A stretch of 64,000 bases of DNA, from NCBI RefSeq assembly GCF_963676735.1, contig NZ_OY781464.1, positions 4,063,001 to 4,127,000 on the forward strand, written 5' to 3'. The notes beneath the pieces were generated by a model. The model searched no databases. It saw only the letters and a program-made list of their open reading frames with translations, and was not told where the DNA came from. Below are positions 1 to 6,998 of the stretch, in pieces. A program made the position numbers and the translations under genes. Every line of letters begins with the position of its first letter. Position 1 is the first letter of the stretch. The stretch comes from an uncultured Draconibacterium sp. (GTDB lineage: Bacteria > Bacteroidota > Bacteroidia > Bacteroidales > Prolixibacteraceae).

Positions 1-185
1 TCAATTTCTTTTAATTCGGTTTTCGATATTATTAAACTGTCAACGAACGAAATAATTTTCACTAATTCTTTTCTTTCTTTTTTGTCAAAGTATTTCTCAA
101 TTTGCTTTGAATCCATGTCACTTTGAGCAAAACATGAATTAGCGATAATTAAGAATGTTGTAAGTATTATAATTAGTTTATCCAT
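1..185 (-). CDS. Secreted protein, N-terminal fragment (first gene of a cassette)
   Basis: Only about 61 residues lie in the window; the gene continues past the left edge, so no function can be assigned. The visible part starts with a typical signal peptide (Lys at residue 3, a hydrophobic Ile/Leu-rich core, and an FAQ cleavage-like end around residue 20), followed by a charged Asp/Lys/Glu-rich stretch, which suggests an exported or periplasmic protein. I chose the ATG at 185 because it puts the hydrophobic core right at the N-terminus. An in-frame ATG at 206 would add seven residues and lies inside the junction motif GTTATGGGC of the preceding attC-like site. The gene has the same orientation and AT-rich composition as the next four genes. 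Confidence 0.55.
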   Translation of the reverse strand, partial: MDKLIIILTTFLIIANSCFAQSDMDSKQIEKYFDKKERKELVKIISFVDSLIISKTELKEI

Positions 186-200
186 CTCTGATTTAGTTTT

Positions 201-392
201 GCCCATAACGGTTTATGTAAGTGGAGTGCGGGATTAAAAGTGATAAACTTTCAATTACGCACGGAGCCAATTCGTTTATTCAATATTTCAAATTTTCCGT
301 CAAATCGTCAAAGACGAATTGGCGGTGTTACAACAATGAGCTGCAGCCCAAAAACCCGCTGAAACCCGCATTACATTTACATTTTGTTGTGT
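201..392 (-). other. attC-like palindromic site between gene modules (site 1)
   Basis: This is a non-coding imperfect palindrome. The left arm (about 205-232, plus strand ATAACGGTTTATGTAAG then TGGAGTGCGGG) pairs with the right arm (365-391), matching 15 of 18 positions in the distal part. The AAC cores are separated from the stem by 3 nt on one side and 5 nt on the other, giving a bulge. Inside the loop is a second, perfect 10-bp inverted repeat, GCCAATTCGT (266-275) and ACGAATTGGC (314-323). The outer motifs read ACACAAC (392-386) and GTTATGG (209-203) on the minus strand, in the places where integron attC sites carry RYYYAAC and GTTRRRY. The fit to the classical consensus is loose beyond AAC/GTT. 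The identical architecture of site 2 (2380-2511) argues against coincidence. Confidence 0.6.
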
Positions 393-403
393 TTTCGTGT
401 TTT

Positions 404-1123
404 TTATTCCTTTATTATTAAATATGATGTTACTACCGGTAATCTATCGTTTGTCAATTTCAATTTATGAGAAATCGTAGAACTATTAATTTTATTTAGT
501 TCATAGCAACTAGTACTTATAACTTTTAGCTGATTTTGTTGTATAAGCTCTTTCTGTTTGTCTGATTTATAAATGTAAGAAGGAACAAGAACAGTTTTTT
601 TATCTTTAGTAATGAATTCCGCAAAATCATGAATTTCATTTGGTTTTCTAAATCTGCTTGACCATTCATATGAAGGAGTTGTGAATATGCAGATTCCATT
701 AGTTACTAGTATCCTTGAGATTTCTTTCCAAAATTCTCCTGTGTTATATGGGTCACCTAAACTTGAAACAATAATATCAAAAGAATTAGGTTCAAATTCC
801 GTTTTTTCTGCATCAATACATAAGAGTTGATATTTTTTATCTAGGGATAGCATAGAGGAATATTGCAGCATTTCACTATCCTTATCTGTTATTATTATTT
901 TATTGGAAGGTATATTTAACTCCTCTATTAATTCTAATAAAACTGATTTCCCGGCACCAACTTCAAGGAACCTTTTGTTCAAATTATTATCAATTGATTT
1001 TAAAATATTCTCAATAAGCCCCTTACTTGCAATTCTAAAATTGGCACAAGTTGGATGTAGTGATTCATCATAATATTCTTGCGCTAAATAACTATATGAG
1101 GCTTTAATCTTTTTATTTTTCAT
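404..1123 (-). CDS. Class I SAM-dependent methyltransferase
   Basis: This 239-residue soluble protein has a Rossmann methyltransferase core. Motif I reads FLEVGAGKS at about residues 52-60, an acidic residue ends the second strand (IITDKD), and a motif IV-like FDIIVSSLGDPYN is followed by an EISRIL helix and an IFTTPSYEW strand, as in the Methyltransf_11 group. The substrate cannot be read from the sequence; the SLGDPYN segment loosely resembles the NPPY-type active-site loop of amino-methylating enzymes. Its start codon overlaps the 3' end of the upstream membrane protein gene by 11 nt, so the two are probably translated together. It is the last gene of its module and ends about 10 nt before attC-like site 1. 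Base composition is AT-rich, unlike the chromosome further right. Confidence 0.75.
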   Translation of the reverse strand: MKNKKIKASYSYLAQEYYDESLHPTCANFRIASKGLIENILKSIDNNLNKRFLEVGAGKSVLLELIEELNIPSNKIIITDKDSEMLQYSSMLSLDKKYQLLCIDAEKTEFEPNSFDIIVSSLGDPYNTGEFWKEISRILVTNGICIFTTPSYEWSSRFRKPNEIHDFAEFITKDKKTVLVPSYIYKSDKQKELIQQNQLKVISTSCYELNKINSSTISHKLKLTNDRLPVVTSYLIIKE

Positions 1124-2333
1124 AAATGTCTATTTGTAGAAACTTGTCAGCAAAGTTTTTTTGAATATTTAATAGAGATTGAAAAATTCCTTTTTCCTTA
1201 CATTTTTCTATTACCATATTTTCAAACATTTCAGCCTCTGATTTTAAATCGTTATGAGTTAAATCTCCAAAAAGGTTTCCGACAGTTGAATCGAAATATA
1301 TAACACCTAGTCTTGTTCCATCGTTAGCCTTCAAAACTATCGCAGCAAATGACTTTGTGTTGCTATCAGATGTTGATTCAGATTTATCTAATCCCCAATC
1401 TCTTATTAATTGGTTTTGACTATTATCTATATTTCCTCTTATTTTGGATTCTTCCATTCGCCATGCTAACCCAATAATCCCAAACCGAATTGATTTTATT
1501 CGACCAGAACCACCAGACTTCGTTATAGGGTAGTAATCTAATAATTGATATAAAGTTTCCTGAAAAAGAATATCCTTAATATGAATAGTGCACCTAATGT
1601 TAGCATTTGGTATTTTTTCTTCATCTGATTTTCCATCATTCTTGGTTTGTATAAGTTGCGTTCTAAGTTCATCAACGACATATCTTATTTTGTCATTTAG
1701 TTGTTCTTTCTGAATTTGATAACTGAACATCTCCTTGATTCTCTTTCTATATTGTTTTATGGAAAATTCAGTATTAACCTTAGCCTCTTCCCCAAATTCA
1801 ATAGAATTACCAAGAATATTTATAGATTTTACTTTGCCAAATAAACCATAAAAATCAGAGATTGAGGTATTAAAATAAACCAATGCAACAATTGTATATA
1901 TAACTACAAATTGCCAGCTAAATATTATTTTCCACCATTCGTTTTTGTTGCTATCCTCTTTTTCAGCTTCATATCTATCTACTTTGGTTTCAATTCTTTC
2001 TACCAATTTGGAAATTGTATTTCCAGTTTGCTTTTTTGAATTTTGTTTTATTTGTTGTGTTTGCTTTATGAAAATAGTAGAATCAGTAAATACTTTTTCT
2101 TTTTGATACTTTGCATTAAGAAGTAGTGAATCAACGGCATTGATATTTAAGCTGTCTTTTTCCTTAATTAAATCAATACATTCTTGTATTCCGTTTACTT
2201 CAGGTAAAATTGAACTGATTTTATCAGATGTGTCAAAAAGAGTACTATTGAGATAAGATGAAATCAATAGTATGAAAAGGATAATAATCGACCAAGCAAT
2301 AAAAGCTTTCTTTCTTTTTTCTAGTGATGTCAT
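1113..2333 (-). CDS. Two-TM membrane protein with GAF-like C-terminal domain, function unknown
   Basis: This 406-residue protein matches no family I can name. A first membrane helix spans about residues 9-27. A charged extracytoplasmic coiled segment (about 30-135) follows, then a second helix (about 138-158) and a cytoplasmic part of about 245 residues. The C-terminal half has the sequence rhythm of a GAF-type small-molecule sensor: an RCTIHIKD strand, then YQLLDYYP, a Gly-Ser-Gly-Arg turn, FGIIGLAWR, and the late strand AAIVLKANDGTRLGVIYFDS. Such membrane-anchored sensor proteins are common in signalling and in some anti-phage modules, but that link is inference. It is followed without a gap by the methyltransferase gene (11-nt overlap). 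The intergenic stretch 2334-2518 upstream holds attC-like site 2 and nothing else. Confidence 0.6.
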   Translation of the reverse strand: MTSLEKRKKAFIAWSIIILFILLISSYLNSTLFDTSDKISSILPEVNGIQECIDLIKEKDSLNINAVDSLLLNAKYQKEKVFTDSTIFIKQTQQIKQNSKKQTGNTISKLVERIETKVDRYEAEKEDSNKNEWWKIIFSWQFVVIYTIVALVYFNTSISDFYGLFGKVKSINILGNSIEFGEEAKVNTEFSIKQYRKRIKEMFSYQIQKEQLNDKIRYVVDELRTQLIQTKNDGKSDEEKIPNANIRCTIHIKDILFQETLYQLLDYYPITKSGGSGRIKSIRFGIIGLAWRMEESKIRGNIDNSQNQLIRDWGLDKSESTSDSNTKSFAAIVLKANDGTRLGVIYFDSTVGNLFGDLTHNDLKSEAEMFENMVIEKCKEKGIFQSLLNIQKNFADKFLQIDIYEK

Positions 2334-2379
2334 TTTTCCTTATTATTTAATTTATTACGAGCATTCTTTTTAACATGAA

Positions 2380-2511
2380 ACACAACGTTTAGTATATGCA
2401 AAGTAGGCGATTGCGGGCTTCAAACTTATCAAACCGTTATAAACTTGAAGCGGGCTACAACTGTTCAATTTACTACTATTTCGCCTATTTTGTATATACA
2501 TTGTTGGCGTG
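2380..2511 (-). other. attC-like palindromic site between gene modules (site 2)
   Basis: The outer arms (2380-2410 and 2481-2511) form a long stem. GTATATGCAAAGTAGGCGA on the left matches the complement of the right arm at 17 of 19 positions, closing on TAGGCGA/TCGCCTA. Next to the stem the AAC cores are spaced by 5 nt on one side and 3 nt on the other, the same asymmetry as in site 1. The loop contains an inner hairpin, GCTTCAAACTTAT (2417-2429) with ATAAACTTGAAGC (2439-2451). Read on the minus strand, the site begins CACGCCAAC and ends GTTGTGT. Each of these is complementary to the opposite end of the module it belongs to, not to its partner in this site, which is how integrated cassettes are joined. 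Confidence 0.65.
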
Positions 2512-2518
2512 TCGTTGT

Positions 2519-3187
2519 TTATACTAGGTAAAATTCTTTTTCATCTATTTTATTATAATGTTTAGATTCTATTGGCTCTAATTTTTCCTTATAAGTTAAA
2601 ATTAAGGCAGAATATTTAGAATTTGTTAATAAAAATGACCAAATCTCAGGATATACGTTTCTAATAACAAAACAAAAGAAAGCAAATGGGTCAATTATTG
2701 TTTTGAACCCGATTCTAATATGATTATTAAAACCAATATGAATATGAGATGCTGGATGTAATCCTTCATTGTAACTGGATTCATCATAATCAAAACGCAT
2801 TGTCATAGGTGACACCTTAATTGGACAAGCATCTAAGTAATTTTCATAATCACTGTAAAAACTTTCACCAACTTCGTCAAAATCAAAATCATTTTCTTTT
2901 AAAAAGTCTTTATAATTAAGACATTCATATGGACAACCTAGGAAAGCGTATGAAGGTTTATTTTCATTTAGTGTAAAATGGAACAGGGAATTATCTGATA
3001 ATTGAAAATTATAATGAGAATTTGACAAATAATGCTTCCAAGTTTTTTCATAATCCAATAGCCTAAGCTCAGATAAATGGCTTTCTAACTTTTCTGGATA
3101 GTAATTCCGTTCTGATAATAAGTTCGTTTCCTTTAATATCTTTTCTACATTATTGAATTGTACAGAAACTTTACCTAAACCAACCAT
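2519..3187 (-). CDS. DUF2290-family protein
   Basis: This soluble protein has 222 residues. The central stretch RFDYDESSYNEGLHPASHIH, followed by IGFNNHIRIG and a late FFCFVIRNVYPEIW segment, is what I recall as the DUF2290 signature (a conserved HP-S-H-HIG element followed by a basic residue and an FxxRNxYP helix). No enzymatic activity is established for this family. The conserved His residues around 145-152 could be catalytic or metal-binding, which is inference. The start codon overlaps the helicase stop codon (TAATG arrangement), so the two products are almost certainly made in fixed ratio and may act as one complex. The pair fills one cassette-like module. Confidence 0.6.
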   Translation of the reverse strand: MVGLGKVSVQFNNVEKILKETNLLSERNYYPEKLESHLSELRLLDYEKTWKHYLSNSHYNFQLSDNSLFHFTLNENKPSYAFLGCPYECLNYKDFLKENDFDFDEVGESFYSDYENYLDACPIKVSPMTMRFDYDESSYNEGLHPASHIHIGFNNHIRIGFKTIIDPFAFFCFVIRNVYPEIWSFLLTNSKYSALILTYKEKLEPIESKHYNKIDEKEFYLV

Positions 3188-5280
3188 TACTTCTTCTTTT
3201 TAGTTGTTGATTGATTTATATATCGCTGAATTTCTTCTGGAGATAACTCAGAAAGAAGGTCATCAAGCATTTGTTTTGTTTTACTTCTTCTAATTGCCTT
3301 ATCTTTCATTTCTCGTTTCATTATTCTAGTATCCTTGCCTGTTGGATAGTCAAATTCTAAATAAGGAAATTTTGTAATTGCCTTTTGAATCTCTTCACAG
3401 CAAAGTTTTGCTGAATCACCCATTCCTGTCAAACTCAACCAAGCTTTTGAACGCGTCATAGCGGTAAATAGAATATTGCGTTCACGGATTGATGGATTCA
3501 ATGAAAACAGAGAATCAATACCTACAACATAAACAGAGTAAGCTTCATTTCCTTTTGCCTTATGAACAGTGCTTAATGTAACCTTTCCCTTTATTTGGAA
3601 ATCTTTAATCGCAAATTTATCTGAATGAATATTATTTGATAGACGATTATATTTCTTAGCCAATACTTCTTGTATATAATTTAGATATTTAGAAGCATTT
3701 TTATCATCTACGCTAATAACTAAAATATCTTCAGGCAATAGACCATCCTCAATATCTTTATTTATTGATTCACATACAAAAAAGACTTCTTTTGTAAAAT
3801 CCGAAAAATAATTTGCTTTAATAATTTCATCATTGGCATACTTATCTGAAATTGAAATTAACGAATTAGCTTCAGGTCTTAATATCTTTACTTTACTTCC
3901 TTCTTTTAACTCCCCTGATTCTATCTCATACCCAATATCATTCCAATAATCTGCACTATCAATCATTTGCACAATGCGATTGCCATAAATACCGAAGCCA
4001 ATTGCATGTGCAACTAAAATTATCAATCTTGGATTTCTATAGCACTTATATAGTACGATGTCTTCATAAAAGTCAATTAATGGTTGCCCTTTTTCATCAG
4101 CACCAAAAATCTCTTGTGGAGAAGGTGCTTTAGCCTGAAATATTGTTTGCAAATCATCATATGCCCAAACAACTTTTTTATCAGTTGTTATTTCAATACA
4201 CATTTTAAGGAAAGATTTTGGAAAGTCTTGTCCCTCGTCAATGAAAATATAGTCATATACTTTTTGGGGATTATTAACTTTTGAAATAAAATCGTCACAT
4301 GCAGCAGAAAAAGCATTTTTTGATATGTATGATGCATTAGTGTAAGATAAATATGATATCTCGTTTTGTTTACATGCATTATAATATACTCCTGGAGTAT
4401 TGACACTGCCCCAAGCATGAATTATTTCAAGTTTATTCCAATTAGGGTCTTTGTCATCAAATTGGCGATAAAATCTTGTAATTAATCGTTGAATATGTTG
4501 ATATAAACTTTTAGTATAAAATGTATAGGCAATTTTGGCTTCAGGGTCTCGTAAATGAGTTAATGCTGCCTTTAGTGCTAATACCACAGTTTTTCCCGAA
4601 CCTGCAAGTCCTCTAATTCTTGATACTCCTTCTAAAACACTTGAATATGCGCTCTTTTGATATTCATCGAATTGTGCAATTTCTTTTTCTAACTTATTTA
4701 CTGCATCACCTTTTGAATTTTCTTTTACATTCTCCCTAATTTTTGACTTCATTACTCCTTTTGAACCTTCAATAGTAGTTACAAGCTCAATGTAAGTATC
4801 ATCGGAAATGACTTCTGTATTATTATGAAAAAATTCTTCAATCTCTTTGTACGATTTTAATAATGTTGAATCATAATCATCAAAGCTTATCTCTCCGCTA
4901 ATCAAAGGAGTAAAAACAATACTTTCAATTGGTATTTTAATACTATTTCTACTTTCCTTCAATTCTTTATTTCTTAAAAGTCTTGAAAAAATAGTACTGT
5001 ATAAATTATCTAGTGAGTTGGAAATATTTTCACTTTCGTCTTTAAATTCGGAAGGATTAATAATATCTGAAATATAAAACAGCAGTAATCCATGACTCTT
5101 TGATGCAATTAATAATTGAGCAACAATTACTTCCTCATCTAAATCCTTGTAGACAGGAAAATCACAATATAGGTTTGCATCAGAAATATTTAACGTTTCC
5201 TGATTCCTTTTCAGATAATTTACAAACTCATAAATGGCACCAGTCTCTTTTATTCTTTTTTCTGTCAGATTTATATTCAT
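3187..5280 (-). CDS. UvrD/Rep-like superfamily 1 helicase
   Basis: The protein has 697 residues. About 190 N-terminal residues resemble a NERD/nuclease-related region (for example CDFPVYKDLDEEVIVAQLL and HGLLLFYISD), but I see no complete nuclease motif. The helicase core follows: Walker A GLAGSGKT (about residue 226), Walker B DYIFIDEGQDF (about 345), a motif III-like KVVWAYDDLQ, motif V TLSTVHKAKGNEA and motif VI NILFTAMTRSKAW. These are the marks of UvrD/PcrA-type 3'-5' helicases with a C-terminal UvrD_C_2 lobe. The C-terminus is Lys/Arg-rich. It is translationally coupled to the DUF2290 gene. Such helicase pairs are frequent in accessory anti-phage modules, so defence is a reasonable but unproven role. 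Confidence 0.8.
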   Translation of the reverse strand: MNINLTEKRIKETGAIYEFVNYLKRNQETLNISDANLYCDFPVYKDLDEEVIVAQLLIASKSHGLLLFYISDIINPSEFKDESENISNSLDNLYSTIFSRLLRNKELKESRNSIKIPIESIVFTPLISGEISFDDYDSTLLKSYKEIEEFFHNNTEVISDDTYIELVTTIEGSKGVMKSKIRENVKENSKGDAVNKLEKEIAQFDEYQKSAYSSVLEGVSRIRGLAGSGKTVVLALKAALTHLRDPEAKIAYTFYTKSLYQHIQRLITRFYRQFDDKDPNWNKLEIIHAWGSVNTPGVYYNACKQNEISYLSYTNASYISKNAFSAACDDFISKVNNPQKVYDYIFIDEGQDFPKSFLKMCIEITTDKKVVWAYDDLQTIFQAKAPSPQEIFGADEKGQPLIDFYEDIVLYKCYRNPRLIILVAHAIGFGIYGNRIVQMIDSADYWNDIGYEIESGELKEGSKVKILRPEANSLISISDKYANDEIIKANYFSDFTKEVFFVCESINKDIEDGLLPEDILVISVDDKNASKYLNYIQEVLAKKYNRLSNNIHSDKFAIKDFQIKGKVTLSTVHKAKGNEAYSVYVVGIDSLFSLNPSIRERNILFTAMTRSKAWLSLTGMGDSAKLCCEEIQKAITKFPYLEFDYPTGKDTRIMKREMKDKAIRRSKTKQMLDDLLSELSPEEIQRYINQSTTKKKK

Positions 5281-5343
5281 TTGTTTTTTTGTGAAAGATA
5301 ATTAATTACTATTTATCACGTTGTATTTAGGTTCGTTTCAATG

Positions 5344-5352
5344 CACGCCAAC
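5344..5352 (-). other. Right-hand boundary motif of the helicase module
   Basis: The nonamer CACGCCAAC here (GTTGGCGTG on the minus strand) is the exact inverted complement of GTTGGCGTG at 2503-2511, so it marks the 5' end of the helicase/DUF2290 module. The plus-strand continuation, AAC then TACAG then TGTATCATC, repeats the AAC-plus-5-nt layout of the left arms of sites 1 and 2. I found no convincing partner arm to the right, so the preceding attC-like site is either degenerate or absent. A lone resemblance, CAACGGTTTAAAGTTATAG, lies at 5481-5499. The rest of 5281-5525 holds a weak hairpin with a T run (about 5379-5400) and no gene. Confidence 0.45.
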
Positions 5353-5525
5353 TACAGTGTATCATCATTGTTGTTATATCGCTTATAGCGTTTTTTTTTA
5401 TTGTTGCTACCCACCGAAATAGGTATGGAAAACACACATATTATGTTTTGTTTGTTAACTCTTATTTCAGGGTACATATGCAACGGTTTAAAGTTATAGT
5501 GCATTAAATGTACTTAAAATTGATG

Positions 5526-5658
5526 TTATACCAATTGTTTTTCAAACTGAGCCTTAAGCGAAGTTCTAAAATTATAATGGTTAATGCCGATAGACAATTG
5601 AAAAGCATTAAAAGAGTATAACGATTTTAAGGCTCAATTCAATTGCTCATCGGTATAA
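5526..5658. mobile_element. MITE-like palindromic element (133 bp)
   Basis: The ends form a 32-nt imperfect inverted repeat. The left end TTATACC...GAGCCTTAA (5526-5557) mirrors the right end TTAAGGCTC...GGTATAA (5627-5658), with near-perfect outer 7 bp and inner 9-10 bp and a looser middle. The roughly 70-bp interior is AT-rich and has no ORF. There is no transposase and no clear target duplication, so this would be a non-autonomous element or a structured intergenic repeat. It sits between the cassette-like array and the 21-bp repeat array. Confidence 0.45.
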
Positions 5659-5728
5659 ATAGTTGTTGGTAGATTATAAAATCAGTTTCCGCTGTTGGTG
5701 TTGAGTTTTCCGCAGCTGCCTACGAGTC

Positions 5729-5913
5729 GTCCTCCCACCCAAAAAGACAGTTCTCCCACATGTGCGGGTACTTCTCCCCACTAAAACAGGTGTTCTCCCA
5801 AGGTTTTAAGCAGTTCTCCCATGCCTACGGGTGGTTCTCCCATGCTTTTGGGGTGTTCTCCCTTACATTTATCCGGTTCTCCCGCGGGAGAATTTACAAA
5901 ATGTCAGGGAGAA
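5729..5913. repeat. 21-bp phased repeat array ending in a palindrome and inverted copies
   Basis: Copies of GTTCTCCCA (with variants GTCCTCCCA, CTTCTCCCC, GTTCTCCCT and GTTCTCCCG) begin at 5729, 5750, 5771, 5792, 5813, 5834, 5855 and 5876, a strict 21-bp pitch with variable filler of about 12 bp. The last copy runs into its own complement, giving the perfect 16-bp palindrome TTCTCCCGCGGGAGAA (5877-5892). A further inverted GGGAGAA at 5907 keeps the 21-bp pitch. Twenty-one bp is two helical turns, so all copies face the same side of the DNA. The frame spanning 5760-6011 reads as FS-xxxxx heptads only because of this period and is not proposed as a gene. Confidence 0.8.
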
Positions 5914-5965
5914 GAGGTTTTTACGTGTATAAATTGACTTTTTGCCAGGGGATAGAGCAAAATAA

Positions 5966-5993
5966 ACCGGGGCAGTCTCCTCACTACCCCGGT
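5966..5993 (-). terminator. Intrinsic terminator of the Ala-rich protein gene
   Basis: The stem ACCGGGG (5966-5972) and CCCCGGT (5987-5993) has an inner AGT/ACT extension. It lies about 20 bp beyond the stop codon at 6015, and on the minus strand the stem is followed by a short T-rich stretch. Confidence 0.6.
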
Positions 5994-6014
5994 AAAACTC
6001 ACAAATTCTAAAAA

Positions 6015-6755
6015 TTAATCTACAATCCCACTGTCGTTATTTCCCGAACTACGATGTTTATTCTTATAAATATTGCGGTAGCCTTTCAGCCGGTCTTCGT
6101 TTTTCCAGAACACATAGCGGCCGCAGTTTTTAATTTCGTTGGCAGCTTGTTGCATGTAGGTGTAGGCACGGTCGCGGACGATTTTTACCTGGTGGTCGAT
6201 TTCTTTTTCGCCATTGGCCTGTGCCAGTACTATGGCCAGTTCGTCGGCAGCAGTAGCCGCCAGCGGAAGTAAAGTAACATCGAAATTTATTAATGCCAAT
6301 AGTTCGGGGTTGGCCTCACCCAGGGCAACCAGGTTGCTTAAATCCTGTATCATATCGGCATCGCCGGTTCCGTCGGTTATTTCACTTACTTTTTTTAGCA
6401 AACGCTCGTCGTTTCGAAAGGCATACCGGAAATCGTGCAGCAAGCGGTCGCGCAATTCGTAAGCTGCCGGACCACGTTCTTCCCATTCTTTTTGGGCATC
6501 CTGTGGGGTATGCTGTTCGCGTTTCCACATGGCCTCGGCTGTGCGGCAGGCACCGTTGCGCACCGTTAACGAATCGATGGTGGTTTCGGGCAGGCCCGCA
6601 CCCGTTAACTCTGCCTTGTCGTCGAGGCTCCATAAATAAAGGTTTTCATTCTCCTGAATTGCACTTTCTACTGGAATTGCAGGTGCTTTTACTTCTTCGG
6701 CCGGAATGGCCATAAATGCATCGTAACATGCATCGTAATCTTGTCGGTCTGACAT
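6015..6755 (-). CDS. Conserved hypothetical protein, Ala/Glu-rich helical
   Basis: This 246-residue protein has no signal peptide or membrane helix. Composition is acidic and Ala-rich in the middle (for example LLPLAATAADELAIVLAQ) and basic at the end, with the motif YVFWKNEDRLKGY close to the C-terminus, preceded by a VRDRAYTYMQQAANEIKN helix. I know of similar C-terminal motifs in uncharacterised Bacteroidota proteins but cannot give a function. GC content is clearly higher than in the accessory DNA to its left. Its 3' end is followed by a terminator and the 21-bp repeat array. Upstream, a tight hairpin (6773-6789) lies in the probable leader. Confidence 0.6.
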   Translation of the reverse strand: MSDRQDYDACYDAFMAIPAEEVKAPAIPVESAIQENENLYLWSLDDKAELTGAGLPETTIDSLTVRNGACRTAEAMWKREQHTPQDAQKEWEERGPAAYELRDRLLHDFRYAFRNDERLLKKVSEITDGTGDADMIQDLSNLVALGEANPELLALINFDVTLLPLAATAADELAIVLAQANGEKEIDHQVKIVRDRAYTYMQQAANEIKNCGRYVFWKNEDRLKGYRNIYKNKHRSSGNNDSGIVD

Positions 6756-6772
6756 AGTTTGTTGATTTTTGT

Positions 6773-6789
6773 TCGTATCGGGGATACGA
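6773..6789 (-). promoter_or_regulatory. Leader hairpin upstream of the Ala-rich protein
   Basis: TCGTATC (6773-6779) and GATACGA (6783-6789) form a perfect 7-bp stem with a GGG loop, 18 bp before the start codon at 6755. A second inverted repeat, TTCACC (6804-6809) with GGTGAA (6826-6831), flanked by CATAT/ATATG, lies further upstream. Either could be an operator or a leader structure; no function is known. The remaining sequence up to 6998 shows no gene. Confidence 0.35.
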
Positions 6790-6998
6790 GGTTTAACATA
6801 TAATTCACCTCAATTTAGGGCTTATGGTGAACATATGCACAATTATTATTTATGTTATGTAGCAGGATGCCGGGAATGAAAAGCCAAAACCGCTTAGCAC
6901 ATTATAAGAGTCCGGGGCTTAATAAGTTGCGTTATATACAGCCACAACCTTTTTGCTTTTGCCAAAGCACAAAATAAACATTAGCACCAGCAAATGTC

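Noticed and set aside
221..421. 66-codon open frame on the plus strand
   Set aside because: It lies entirely inside attC-like site 1 and crosses its stem and loop; composition and content are not protein-like.
201..2511. Ordinary rho-independent terminators at the two long palindromes
   Set aside because: The stems are separated by loops of about 70-130 nt, contain bulges and inner hairpins, and lack T runs. Module-end complementarity is not a terminator property.
5729..5913. CRISPR array
   Set aside because: The unit is only 21 bp with a 9-bp core and about 12-bp filler; there are no 25-40 bp repeats with similar-sized spacers and no cas genes.
5760..6011. 83-codon open frame with FS-xxxxx heptads
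   Set aside because: The heptads are a by-product of the 21-bp DNA repeat. The repeat core is conserved at the DNA level in direct and inverted orientation, which a coding origin would not explain.
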